A stretch of DNA of 64,000 nucleotides from Streptomyces luteolifulvus (lineage in GTDB: Bacteria > Actinomycetota > Actinomycetes > Streptomycetales > Streptomycetaceae). Below are positions 8,260 through 15,982 of this stretch, piece by piece; the stretch's first letter is position 1, and every line of letters starts with the position of its first letter. Position numbers and translations under genes: made by a program. The notes below the pieces were generated by a model, which was given only the letters and a program-made list of their open reading frames with translations, was not told the origin of the DNA and made no database searches. The DNA lies in assembly GCF_008806595.1 (NCBI RefSeq), contig NZ_VZRB01000023.1, positions 62,001-126,000 on the forward strand. Direction: 5' to 3'.

Positions 8260-9072
8260 ATGGACACCCTGGGCATCTCCTTCCTCGGCGGACCCCGCCC
8301 CCAGCGTGGAGTCGGAGTCGTCGCGCCCTTCGACTTCGCGCTCGACCGCGAGCTGTGGCGCTGGATCCCGGACGAGGTCTCGCTCCATCTGACCCGCACG
8401 CCGTACGTGCCCGTCGAGGTCAGTCTCGACCTCGCGCGCCTGGTCAGCGAGCATGCGACGCTCGTCGACGCGGTCCGCACGCTCACCGCGATCACGCCCG
8501 AGGTCGTCGCCTACGCCTGCACCTCCGGCAGCTTCGTCGGCGGGATCGCCGGGGAGCAGGCGATGTGCGCGGCGATGACCGGGGCCGGCGCGGTGCCCTC
8601 CGTGACGACGTCCGGAGCGCTCCTGGAGGCGCTGACCGAGCTCGGCGTACGGCGGGTGGCGCTGGTGACCCCGTACACGGTGTCCGTCACCCGGGCGCTG
8701 GAGGACTATGTGGCCGAGGCGGGCGTCATGGTGACCGGATGCGCCTACATGGGCCTGACCCGGCACATCTGGAAGGTCCCGTACCGGCAGGTCGTCGACA
8801 TGGCGCACCGAGCCGCGCGAGGCCGGGCCGACGCCCTGTTCATCAGCTGCACCAACCTCCCGACGTACGACGTGATCCCCCAGCTGGAGGCCGAACTGCG
8901 CATCCCGGTGATCTCGGCCAACCAGGTGACCATGTGGGCGGCGCTGCGACGCCTGGGTACCCGGGCCGTGGGGCCGTACCAGCTGCTGATCGACACGGCG
9001 GCACGGTCCGGTCCCGTACTGCCGCAGGTACCGGAACTGCCCGACGAAGAACAGCAGGAAGGCTGGACATGA
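8260..9072 (+). CDS. Maleate isomerase / arylmalonate decarboxylase-like (EutA-like) protein 1
   Basis: This 270-residue member of the Asp/Glu-racemase superfamily has both active-site cysteines: Cys87 in YACTSGSF and Cys197 in FISCTNLP. Family members isomerise maleate, decarboxylate arylmalonates or, as EutA, take part in ectoine breakdown. The segment TRTPYVPVEVSLDLARLV is like EutA. ATG 8260 is preferred; an in-frame GTG at 8242 is possible. Its stop overlaps the start of a paralogue (ATGA). The mixture of EhuABCD and EutA-like genes hints at ectoine-like substrates, but eutB, eutC, eutD and eutE are not in the window. Confidence 0.85.
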   Translation: MDTLGISFLGGPRPQRGVGVVAPFDFALDRELWRWIPDEVSLHLTRTPYVPVEVSLDLARLVSEHATLVDAVRTLTAITPEVVAYACTSGSFVGGIAGEQAMCAAMTGAGAVPSVTTSGALLEALTELGVRRVALVTPYTVSVTRALEDYVAEAGVMVTGCAYMGLTRHIWKVPYRQVVDMAHRAARGRADALFISCTNLPTYDVIPQLEAELRIPVISANQVTMWAALRRLGTRAVGPYQLLIDTAARSGPVLPQVPELPDEEQQEGWT

Positions 9073-9800
9073 CAGCACTCGGACTTCTCTACCCGGGCCA
9101 CTCCGCCGAGGACGACTACCAGCGCATCGAGCAGCTCCTCGGCAGTGACATCCGGGTGGACCTCGTCCACACCGACATCGGCGAGGACGCGCACCGGGTG
9201 GACGCACTGCGCCGGATGGGCTCCACGGACCGGCTCGCGGCGGGCGTCGAGGAGCTGCGGATGTCGGGCGCCGAATCGGTGGTCTGGGCCTGCACCAGCG
9301 GCAGTTTCGTCTACGGCTGGGAGGGCGCCCACGAGCAGATCCGCAGCCTGGCCCGTGCGGCCGGCCTGCCCGCCTCCTCCACCTCCTTCGCCTTCGTGCA
9401 CGCGGTACGGGAGATCGGGGTGCGACGGGTCGCGGTCGGCGCGACCTACCCGGACGACGTGGCCGCCCTGTTCGCGGACTTCCTGCGGGCGGGCGGCGTG
9501 GAGGTGGTCGCCCTGCGCGAGTCCGGGATCATCACGGCGGCGGAGGTCGGGACCTGGGGCAAGGCCGAGCTGTTCGCGCTGGCACGGGCGGCCGACCACG
9601 AGGACGCGGAGGCCGTGCTGGTGCCGGACACGGCCCTGCACACGGCCGCCCATGTCCCCGCCCTGGAGAAGGACCTGGGCAAGCCGGTCCTCACCGCGAA
9701 CCAGGTCACGGTGTGGGAGGCGCTGCGCCTGACGAACCGGCGGGTGAACGCGCCGGAGCTGGGGAAGCTGTTCACGCGGGAGCCGATCGTGCAGGTGTGA
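9069..9800 (+). CDS. Maleate isomerase-like (EutA-like) protein 2, second active-site Cys replaced
   Basis: This 243-residue paralogue is translationally coupled to the gene before it by an ATGA overlap. It keeps the first cysteine (Cys75 in WACTSGSF). Where protein 1 has FISCTNLP, it reads VLVPDTALHT, with Asp187 in place of the second cysteine. That is the mirror image of arylmalonate decarboxylase, which keeps only the second cysteine. It may be a different catalyst, a lyase-type enzyme, or a non-catalytic partner forming a heterodimer with protein 1. The motif TANQVTVWEALR near the C-terminus is shared with protein 1. Confidence 0.82.
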   Translation: MTALGLLYPGHSAEDDYQRIEQLLGSDIRVDLVHTDIGEDAHRVDALRRMGSTDRLAAGVEELRMSGAESVVWACTSGSFVYGWEGAHEQIRSLARAAGLPASSTSFAFVHAVREIGVRRVAVGATYPDDVAALFADFLRAGGVEVVALRESGIITAAEVGTWGKAELFALARAADHEDAEAVLVPDTALHTAAHVPALEKDLGKPVLTANQVTVWEALRLTNRRVNAPELGKLFTREPIVQV

Positions 9801-9878
9801 CAGATCCGCGGGAATAAGCGGAGGCAGTCTCCAGTTGGTGCCGGGCGGAACGGGTAGGGCCACGACCAGGAGGCACAG

Positions 9879-10967
9879 GTGTCAGCAGACGAGATCCGAG
9901 GCGAGGCCCACGGCACCGCCCCCGCCCCCCTCTCCGTCCTGGACCTGGTCACGGTCGGCTCCGGCCACACCGCCACCGACGCCCTGCGCACCTCCGTCGG
10001 CCTCGCCCGTCTCACGGAGTCCCGCGGCTTCCACCGGTACTGGGTGGCCGAGCACCACTCCATGCCGGGTGTCGCCTCCTCCTCCCCGGCCGTGATCCTG
10101 GCCCACCTCGCCGCGCACACCAGCCGTATCCGGCTCGGCTCCGGCGGCGTCATGCTGCCCAACCACGCCCCGCTGGTCATCGCGGAACAGTTCGGCACGC
10201 TTCAGGCCATGGCTCCCGGCCGTATCGACCTCGGGCTCGGCCGCGCCCCCGGCACGGACGGCGCCACCGCCGCGGCCCTGCGCCGCGCCGAGGGCCGGGG
10301 CGAGTCCGCCGACGACTTCCCCCAGCAGCTCGCGGAACTCATCCGCTTCCTCGACGACGACTTCCCCGACGGGCACCCCTACCGCCGTGTCCACGCCGTC
10401 CCCGGCCCGGTCCAGGGCACCTCGCCCGGCGGCGTCCAGTCCCCGCACCGCCCGCCCGTCTGGCTGCTCGGCTCCTCCGGCTTCAGCGCCCGCCTGGCCG
10501 GTGTGCTCGGGCTGCCCTTCGCCTTCGCGCACCACTTCTCGGCGCAGAACACGGTCCCGGCCCTGGACCTCTACCGGGAGTCCTTCCGGCCCTCCGCCGT
10601 CCTGGACAAGCCCTACGCCCTGATCGGCGTCTCCGTCCTCGCCGCCGACGACGAGAAGGAGGCCCGCCGTCAGGTCCTGGCCACCGGACTCAACATGGTC
10701 CGGCTCCGCACCGGCCGCCCGGGACTGTTCCCCTCTCCGGAGGAGGCCGAGGCGCACGCGTTCAGCCCGCTGGAGCGCGAGTTCGTCGACTCCTGGAACG
10801 CCAACATCATCCACGGCACGGCCGACGAGGTCCGCTCGGGCCTCGACGCCCTCCACAAACGCACGGCAGCCGACGAACTGATGATCACCTCCCACGCCCA
10901 CGAGGGAGCACTACGCCTGCGCTCGTACGAACTGCTCGCGGAGGAGTTCGGGTTGCCGCGCGACTGA
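9879..10967 (+). CDS. LLM-class flavin-dependent oxidoreductase (luciferase-like monooxygenase)
   Basis: This 362-residue luciferase-like (alpha subunit type) protein uses a GTG start at 9879 behind AGGAGG. Typical features are SVLDLVTVGSG at the N-terminus, FHRYWVAEHHSMPGVASSSP, RIRLGSGGVMLPNHAPLVIAEQFG, and GRIDLGLGRAPGTDG. These residues build the flavin-binding TIM barrel. Reactions in this family include oxidation of small substrates with FMNH2 and oxygen; the substrate here is unknown. It follows the isomerase pair by 78 bases on the same strand, so it may belong to that transcript, though such genes are also common alone. The stretch downstream is repeat-rich noncoding DNA. Confidence 0.88.
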   Translation: MSADEIRGEAHGTAPAPLSVLDLVTVGSGHTATDALRTSVGLARLTESRGFHRYWVAEHHSMPGVASSSPAVILAHLAAHTSRIRLGSGGVMLPNHAPLVIAEQFGTLQAMAPGRIDLGLGRAPGTDGATAAALRRAEGRGESADDFPQQLAELIRFLDDDFPDGHPYRRVHAVPGPVQGTSPGGVQSPHRPPVWLLGSSGFSARLAGVLGLPFAFAHHFSAQNTVPALDLYRESFRPSAVLDKPYALIGVSVLAADDEKEARRQVLATGLNMVRLRTGRPGLFPSPEEAEAHAFSPLEREFVDSWNANIIHGTADEVRSGLDALHKRTAADELMITSHAHEGALRLRSYELLAEEFGLPRD

Positions 10968-10980
10968 CCGCGGGGCAGGC

Positions 10981-11360
10981 CCCTGGCCCGGGTGCGGTCG
11001 GCTCGCGCCGGGGGCTCATCGGGGCGGGCTGCGGCACCGTGTGCTCGCTCAGCTTGGATGGGCTCGTGCGGGAGGCTCGCGTGCGGTGTTGCTGAACCGT
11101 CCGCGTGGTGCCGTCCCTGCGCTGGGCTTGGCTCGTGCGGGGAGCGGCGTCGTGGGGCGGGCCCCCGGCCGGGTGCCCTGGCCCAGGTGCGGTCGGCTCG
11201 CGCCGGGGGCTCATCGGGGCGGGCTGCGGCACCGTGCGCTTGCTCAGCCCGGCTGCGCTCGCGCGGGAGACTTGCCTGCGGTGTTGCCGAACCGTCCGCG
11301 TGGTGCCGTCCCTGCGCTGGGCTTGGCTCGTGCGGCGGTCGGCATCGTGGGGCTGCGTCT
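10981..11360. repeat. Tandem direct repeat, period 195 bp
   Basis: Two adjacent copies start at 10981 and 11176. Both begin CCCTGGCCC, continue through CGGCTCGCGCCGGGGGCTC and CGGCACCGTG, and end near CTTGGCTCGTGCGG. They are clearly related over most of the unit, with a divergent patch in the middle. Open frames across it change frame at will and look non-coding. Degenerate CTCGCTCAGCNCGGC stretches continue to about 11460. No gene is seen in 10968-11558. Confidence 0.75.
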
Positions 11361-11558
11361 TGCGCTCGCGGCCGACCCGGTTCCGGCCGCGCTGGATCCC
11401 GTTGCGGTTGCTCGGCGCGGTGCGCCTGCCCGCTCGCTCAGCTCGGCCGCGCTCGTGCGGGATCCCTAGGGGGCGCGCCGGTGCAATTGAGCTCGACGGG
11501 TGCCATGACGACACCCGCTGATTCGGCCCGGGAGTGACGCACGCGTTGGGCCGTGCGC

Positions 11559-13394
11559 TTACCCCTGCGGGCAGGCCCGTAAGCCCAGCAAGCCGGAGAT
11601 ACGATCCGGCGGGACCGGGCGGGAGTAGAGCCAGCCCTGGCCCGTGTCGCAGCCGATCTGGCGTAGGCGGGAGGCCTGGGCGGAGGTTTCGACGCATTCT
11701 GCGGTGACCGTCAGGCCGAGGCGGTGGGCCAGCTGGATCATCGCCTCGACCACGACCTCGTCGGCCGGGTTCGGGGCGACGCCGGCGCCGTCGTACTGAA
11801 AGCCCCGGACGAAGGAGCCGTCCAGCTTCAGGACGGACACCGGCAGCCGGCTGAGGTACGCGAGGTTGGAGTACCCGGTGCCGAAGTCGTCGATCGCGAT
11901 CCTCACGCCCGTCTCGCTGAGTGCCTGGAGGGCCTGCAGCGGCCGCCCCGCCGATCCCATCACCGCCGATTCCGTCAGCTCCAGCTGGAGCAGATGCGGC
12001 GCGAGCCCCGTCTCCGCGAGCACCCCCGCCACATCCGCGACCAGGTCCGAGTCCCACACCTGACGGACCGCCACGTTCACGCTCACGAAGATGGGCGGCT
12101 CGTCTGGGTGGTCCACCTGCCAGCGGCGGGCCTGGCGGCAGGCGGTGGCCAGCACCCAGCGGCCGAGCGGCACGATCGAGCCGTCCTCCTCGGCCAGTCC
12201 GATGAACCGATTCGGCGTCAGCACACCGAACTGCGGGTGGTTCCAGCGCACCAGCGCCTCCACTCCCCGCAGCCGCCCGTCCTCCATGTTCACCAACGGC
12301 TGGTACTCCAGGGCGAATTCACCGCGTTCGATGGCCGGCCGCAGTGTGGAGACGAGCGCCTGCCGGGTCATCCGGTGGGCGTTGCGCTCCGGATCGAACA
12401 GCGTCCAGCGGGACTTGCCGTCGGCCTTGGCCCAGTACAGCGTCGTGTCCGCGTCCTGCATCAGAGCGGTGGCGGTGGTGCCGGCCGCACGCCGCTCCAC
12501 GACCCCGATCGACGCCGACAGCGACAACCGCCGGCCGGAGATGTCGAAGGGAGCCTGAAGCGCCTTGAGCACGGTCTCGGCGAGTTCGGCGAGCTGCTCG
12601 GTGCCCGTCGAGTCCTCGACCAGCAGGGCGAATTCGTCACCGCCGAGTCTGGCCACCAGCGGAACACCGGCTCTGCCGCGGCCCGCCTCGTCGGCGCAGT
12701 GGGTGAGGCGTTCGGCCGCCGCCGCCAGCAGCCGGTCGCCGACGCGGTGGCCGAGTGTGTCGTTGACGGCCTTGAACCCGTCCAGGTCCAGATAGCACAG
12801 CCCGATCCGGCCCGTGCCGCCCTCGTCATATGAGTCCCGCTCCAGCGCGGCCGAAAGGCGTTCGAAGAACAGGGTGCGGTTGGGCAGCCGGGTCACCGGG
12901 TCGTGCATCTGCAAGTGCCGCAGCCGGCCCTGGAGTTCACGGCGTGCGCTGATGTCCGCGACGGACAGCAGGACGCCCGGCTGTTCGCCCGCCAGGGGCG
13001 CGACCGTGACCTGCACCCACAGCGAGTGCCCGTCGGGATGCTTGAGCCGGCGCGTGCTCCGCAGCCGCGCCTTGCGGCCGCCCAGCAACTCGCGGTACGC
13101 GTGCCAGGTGCGGGCGTCGGACGTCAGGTCCACCAGGTCGGCGGCCACGCATCCGGCGGAGTTGTCCGTGCCGGTGCCGAGGAGGTCGGCGAACGCCTCG
13201 TTGGCGCTGACCACCAGGCCCTCGTGGTCGACGACGGCCATCGCCAGCGGGGCGACGGAGAAGGCGGACCGGAAGGGCACCGAGGACGGCGGCGGGCCGG
13301 GCTCCGTACCCGCAGATGGCTCGACGTTACTCTCTGTGACGGCCGGCCCGAGGAGGTCTGCCGCGGGCGTCGGCCCTTCGGAGGTTCCGCTCAC
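11559..13394 (-). CDS. cdgA: PAS-GGDEF-EAL cyclic di-GMP enzyme CdgA
   Basis: This 611-residue cytoplasmic protein has a PAS domain (about residues 45-150), a diguanylate cyclase domain with intact RLGGDEF (residues 249-255) and a phosphodiesterase domain with intact EAL (379-381), ELTES and DDFGTGYSN motifs. Both activities, making c-di-GMP from GTP and cutting it to pGpG, look possible. No RxxD inhibitory site is seen just before GGDEF. No transmembrane segment is evident, so the PAS domain should sense a cytoplasmic signal. The architecture matches CdgA of S. coelicolor (SCO2817 from memory), a BldD-controlled regulator of development. It is transcribed alone, with a candidate promoter and BldD box upstream. 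Confidence 0.85.
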   Translation of the reverse strand: MSGTSEGPTPAADLLGPAVTESNVEPSAGTEPGPPPSSVPFRSAFSVAPLAMAVVDHEGLVVSANEAFADLLGTGTDNSAGCVAADLVDLTSDARTWHAYRELLGGRKARLRSTRRLKHPDGHSLWVQVTVAPLAGEQPGVLLSVADISARRELQGRLRHLQMHDPVTRLPNRTLFFERLSAALERDSYDEGGTGRIGLCYLDLDGFKAVNDTLGHRVGDRLLAAAAERLTHCADEAGRGRAGVPLVARLGGDEFALLVEDSTGTEQLAELAETVLKALQAPFDISGRRLSLSASIGVVERRAAGTTATALMQDADTTLYWAKADGKSRWTLFDPERNAHRMTRQALVSTLRPAIERGEFALEYQPLVNMEDGRLRGVEALVRWNHPQFGVLTPNRFIGLAEEDGSIVPLGRWVLATACRQARRWQVDHPDEPPIFVSVNVAVRQVWDSDLVADVAGVLAETGLAPHLLQLELTESAVMGSAGRPLQALQALSETGVRIAIDDFGTGYSNLAYLSRLPVSVLKLDGSFVRGFQYDGAGVAPNPADEVVVEAMIQLAHRLGLTVTAECVETSAQASRLRQIGCDTGQGWLYSRPVPPDRISGLLGLRACPQG

Positions 13395-13465
13395 CGCTCG
13401 CTCCCGCAGTGCACTCGGTCTTCGGATGGGTCTCGTCGGGCAGGAATGGTCAGGAAAGTGTGCCG

Positions 13466-13471
13466 ATCATA
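13466..13471 (-). promoter_or_regulatory. Candidate -10 element of cdgA
   Basis: On the minus strand TATGAT stands 72 bases upstream of the cdgA start codon, in the relatively open sequence CCTCTATGATCGG. It matches a vegetative sigma factor -10. No strong -35 was identified. Confidence 0.4.
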
Positions 13472-13584
13472 GAGGCTGGCCCCCGGCCCTTCCAGCCAAA
13501 GTCCAGTGTCCCGGAACCGGCAACCCTCCCGACAGATCGTTTCTGCCCGCACCTGGACGCCTCCTAAAACCCTCCGACCAGTTG

Positions 13585-13597
13585 TGACGTTCTGTGA
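13585..13597. promoter_or_regulatory. Candidate BldD box between cdgA and the M6 protease gene
   Basis: TGACGTTCTGTGA fits the BldD consensus TNACNNNNNGTNA at every fixed position. BldD, bound to c-di-GMP, is known to repress cdgA in S. coelicolor. The site is about 190 bases from the cdgA start and 130 from the divergent protease gene, so it could affect either. The remainder of 13395-13726 shows no gene. Confidence 0.45.
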
Positions 13598-13726
13598 GCG
13601 ATTCGGGGTGCCGTCCCGTCGGTGAATCGGGCCCTCTCACTCTTCTGGTGCAGACAATCAGGGCGTAGTACGACAATCTCACACAGGCTGGGTGCGGTGT
13701 CCCGTGAACCGCTCCCGGAGGTCCCC

Positions 13727-15040
13727 GTGCCGCGTCAGCCTGCTCTCAGGGCACTCACCCGTGAGGCCGTCGAGCGGCTCGGCCGGTCCTCCGTGCGGCC
13801 CCGACTGCGCAGCACCGCCGCCGTGTTCACCACCATGTCGGCGCTCGCCGCGACCTCGATCCTGACCGGCCCGTCCGTGGCTGGGCCGTTCGGGTTCTCG
13901 CCGTGCGCCCTCCAGCGCACCGAGGCCCACCACTCGGAGGGCCTGGACACCTGGAACGCCGCCTATCCGCGCCCGACCCGCTCGCTCGACGCGGTGATGG
14001 TCTTCCTGTCCTTCCCCGACGCGGTCCCGCTGACCGCCACAGCCGAGCTGGTCGCCGACCACTTCCCGGCCACCAGCCGCTTCTTCGAACGCGCCTCCTA
14101 CGGCAAGTTCACCCTGCGCCCGCATCCGTTGCGGCACTGGATCAGGATGCCGCGGCCCTCGACCTCGTACGCCATACGGCGTGACTGGAACTCCGCCCAC
14201 CGCGCCGCGTATCTGCACGACGCGTTCGCCGCGGCCGACGGCAAGGTGGACTTCTCGCGCTACGACATCGTCTACTTCGTCGCCGACCCCGACGCCCCCG
14301 GCGTGGACTCGGACGCCACGAAGGTCGTCAACCTGGACAAGCCGCTGCGGATCGACGGCTCGGACATCCGCCGGGTCGTCACCGTGTTCGAGCGGCATCC
14401 GCCGGACCGGCTCGTCCTGGCTCATGAGACCGGGCATGTCTTCGATCTGCCGGACCTGTACCACCGGCCGATGGACGGCAAGGGGGACTGGGACACGTAC
14501 GTCGGCGACTGGGACCTGATGGGCAGCCAGTTCGGGCTGGCCCCCGATCTGTTCGCCTGGCACAAGTGGAAGCTGGGGTGGCTGGAACCGCGCCAGGTGG
14601 TGTGCGTGCCGGGGACCGGCTCGACCCGGCTGACGCTGGAGCCGCTGGGTGCGGGGCCGGGTGTTCCGGCTGTGGGCGCCGCCGGCGCGCCCGTCTTCGG
14701 ACTGGGCCGCGGCACCAAGCTCGCCGTGGTGCGGACCGCCCCCGACAGCGCGCTCGCCTTCGAGGCACGCGGGCCCGTCGGCAACGATGCGGACGCCTGC
14801 GGATCGGGCGTGCTGGTCTACCGGGTGCGCAGCGGCGCAGAGTCCGGCGGCGGGCCGGTCGAGGTGATCGACGCGCACCCGCGCAGCGAGGCCTGCTGGG
14901 AGAGCTCGGTCTACCCGCCGCTCGCGGACGCTCCCGTCGCGCTCGGCGAGAGCTTCACGGTGCCGGACGACGAGGTACGGGTGGAGGTGCAGGGCCGGAC
15001 GGCCTCCGGCGCCTGGACGGTGAAGATCACGCCCGCCTGA
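13727..15040 (+). CDS. Secreted M6-family metalloprotease
   Basis: This 437-residue protein starts at GTG 13727, behind CGGAGGT. An arginine-rich N-terminus is followed by a hydrophobic stretch (residues about 31-52, AAVFTTMSALAATSILTGPS), a long signal peptide. The zinc motif HETGH lies at residues 233-237 within VLAHETGHVFDLPDLY, followed by GDWDLMGSQFG, which is the pattern of M6 (immune inhibitor A-like) peptidases. It probably works outside the cell as a protein-degrading enzyme. No other domains are recognised, although a C-terminal beta-rich part with two conserved Cys (DACGSGVLVYRV and EACWESSVYPPL) is visible. It stands alone, with hairpins behind it. Confidence 0.85.
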   Translation: MPRQPALRALTREAVERLGRSSVRPRLRSTAAVFTTMSALAATSILTGPSVAGPFGFSPCALQRTEAHHSEGLDTWNAAYPRPTRSLDAVMVFLSFPDAVPLTATAELVADHFPATSRFFERASYGKFTLRPHPLRHWIRMPRPSTSYAIRRDWNSAHRAAYLHDAFAAADGKVDFSRYDIVYFVADPDAPGVDSDATKVVNLDKPLRIDGSDIRRVVTVFERHPPDRLVLAHETGHVFDLPDLYHRPMDGKGDWDTYVGDWDLMGSQFGLAPDLFAWHKWKLGWLEPRQVVCVPGTGSTRLTLEPLGAGPGVPAVGAAGAPVFGLGRGTKLAVVRTAPDSALAFEARGPVGNDADACGSGVLVYRVRSGAESGGGPVEVIDAHPRSEACWESSVYPPLADAPVALGESFTVPDDEVRVEVQGRTASGAWTVKITPA

Positions 15041-15098
15041 CGGCCCACGGCGACTTCGGCCCACGGTCAGGGGGTGTGGGTGGCGAAGCCCCCACCGC

Positions 15099-15115
15099 GC
15101 GCGGCGAAGCCGCGC
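15099..15115 (+). terminator. Hairpin after the M6 protease gene
   Basis: GCGCGGC and its complement close on a GAA loop about 60 bases past the stop codon. A second small hairpin (GGGTGGCGAAGCCCCC type) precedes it. There is no U-run, which is usual for this genus. Confidence 0.5.
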
Positions 15116-15123
15116 AGAAACAA

Positions 15124-15168
15124 CGATGGCGAGGGGTTCGCGCTTTCCGCGAACACACCTCGCCATCG
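15124..15168. terminator. Long hairpin 3' of tRNA-Lys copy 2
   Basis: The arms CGATGGCGAGG...TTCGCG pair across a short loop, with a small internal bulge (GG against TGTG). The hairpin lies immediately downstream of the minus-strand tRNA gene and faces the end of the protease gene. Confidence 0.7.
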
Positions 15169-15174
15169 CCATCG

Positions 15175-15248
15175 TGCGCCGCCAGGGACTCGAACCCCGG
15201 ACCCGCTGATTAAGAGTCAGCTGCTCTAACCAACTGAGCTAGCGGCGC
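15175..15248 (-). tRNA. tRNA-Lys (anticodon CTT), copy 2
   Basis: 74 bases, identical in sequence to the copy at 1013-1086, with anticodon loop CTCTTAA and no encoded CCA. Its 5' ten bases overlap the end of the minus-strand gene at 15239-15865, whose TAG stop is made from tRNA positions 8-10. Confidence 0.96.
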
Positions 15249-15865
15249 CTGCTGACGTCGTAGACCTTAGCATCCTGATCGGCGGGAGGAAAAATCGATA
15301 TCCGTACGGCCGCACGGGCCGCCCGCACCGCCGCCCACAGCAGGATTTCCGGGCCCGGCAGCCAGGGCTGACGGGTGTCCGGGGCGACCAGCCAGCGGGT
15401 GTCGGACCGGGTCGGGGAGGCGACGGCGGACAGGGGCGCGGGGACGGTCACGGCGTCGCCGGTGCCATGGCACAGCAGCGGCGGGATCGACACCGTACGA
15501 GTGCACCCGCCGTCCTGCGCGCCCCACTCCTCCCAGCGCAGCAGCGAGGGCAGCCGCTGGGCCGTGCCCGGCGCGGCGAACAGCAGCATCCGCCCGCGGA
15601 AGGTCGCGACCGGCCCGGTTCCGGGGCCTTCGTCCCACAGCCGGTCGGCCATCCGGCGGCCGAAGACCACGGGGGCGCTGACGACGTCGAAGACGGACCC
15701 GCAGGGCAGCACGACCGGTGCGTCCGGCTGCTCCTCCCAGAGCGCCAGTGTGCTGCGCGGATACGGTCCCGCCGAGGCGAGCCAGGCGGCTCCGTCCGGG
15801 GTGACTCCCGAGACGTCGAAGCGAGCGGAGAGCGGCTCGTCGCGTGTACTGCTCATGGCGTCCAT
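15239..15865 (-). CDS. Hypothetical protein, possibly prim-pol N-domain-like
   Basis: This protein of about 205 residues has a start at ATG 15865 or 15856. It contains WLASAGPYPRSTLALWEEQP, VVLPCGSVFDVVSAPVVFG and RWLVAPDTRQPWLPGPEILL. I recall similar Streptomyces proteins annotated as bifunctional DNA primase/polymerase N-terminal domain, but I see no clear catalytic acid triad, so I treat this as weak. The reading frame runs into the tRNA-Lys gene and stops inside it, making the last few residues (DVSRRR) partly tRNA-derived. This raises the question whether transcript processing at the tRNA 5' end removes the stop codon. Real coding sequence likely; function unknown. Confidence 0.6.
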   Translation of the reverse strand: MDAMSSTRDEPLSARFDVSGVTPDGAAWLASAGPYPRSTLALWEEQPDAPVVLPCGSVFDVVSAPVVFGRRMADRLWDEGPGTGPVATFRGRMLLFAAPGTAQRLPSLLRWEEWGAQDGGCTRTVSIPPLLCHGTGDAVTVPAPLSAVASPTRSDTRWLVAPDTRQPWLPGPEILLWAAVRAARAAVRISIFPPADQDAKVYDVSRRR

Positions 15866-15945
15866 GTGTACCGGGCGTGAGCAATCCGTTCCCCAGGGTT
15901 GCTGGAAACCGGGACAGGAGCGGGCGGGAAGGGGTATCTTGCCCG

Positions 15946-15961
15946 GCTGGCATATGCCAGC
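15946..15961. promoter_or_regulatory. 16-bp perfect palindrome
   Basis: GCTGGCATATGCCAGC is fully symmetric and lies in the 117-base gap upstream of the 15239-15865 gene. It has the size of a dimeric repressor operator. The binding protein is not known. Confidence 0.35.
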
Positions 15962-15982
15962 ACGGGTTTTCGCGACCTGCGG

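Noticed and set aside
7116..9800. An 894-residue plus-strand frame covering the hydroxyacid dehydrogenase region and the isomerase pair
   Set aside because: Only its last part (from about 9069) is a real protein; the rest is antisense or out of frame with motif-bearing genes.
2163..9800. Complete ectoine degradation operon
   Set aside because: Only Ehu-like and EutA-like genes are present; ectoine hydrolase, deacetylase and the other eut genes are absent.
10992..11537. Open frames in the 195-bp tandem repeat
   Set aside because: Several frames are open at once in repetitive GC-rich sequence, with no ribosome site and no conserved motif.
1087..15174. Integrated element between the two tRNA-Lys genes
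   Set aside because: No integrase, no att-type partial tRNA and ordinary gene content; both tRNA copies are complete.
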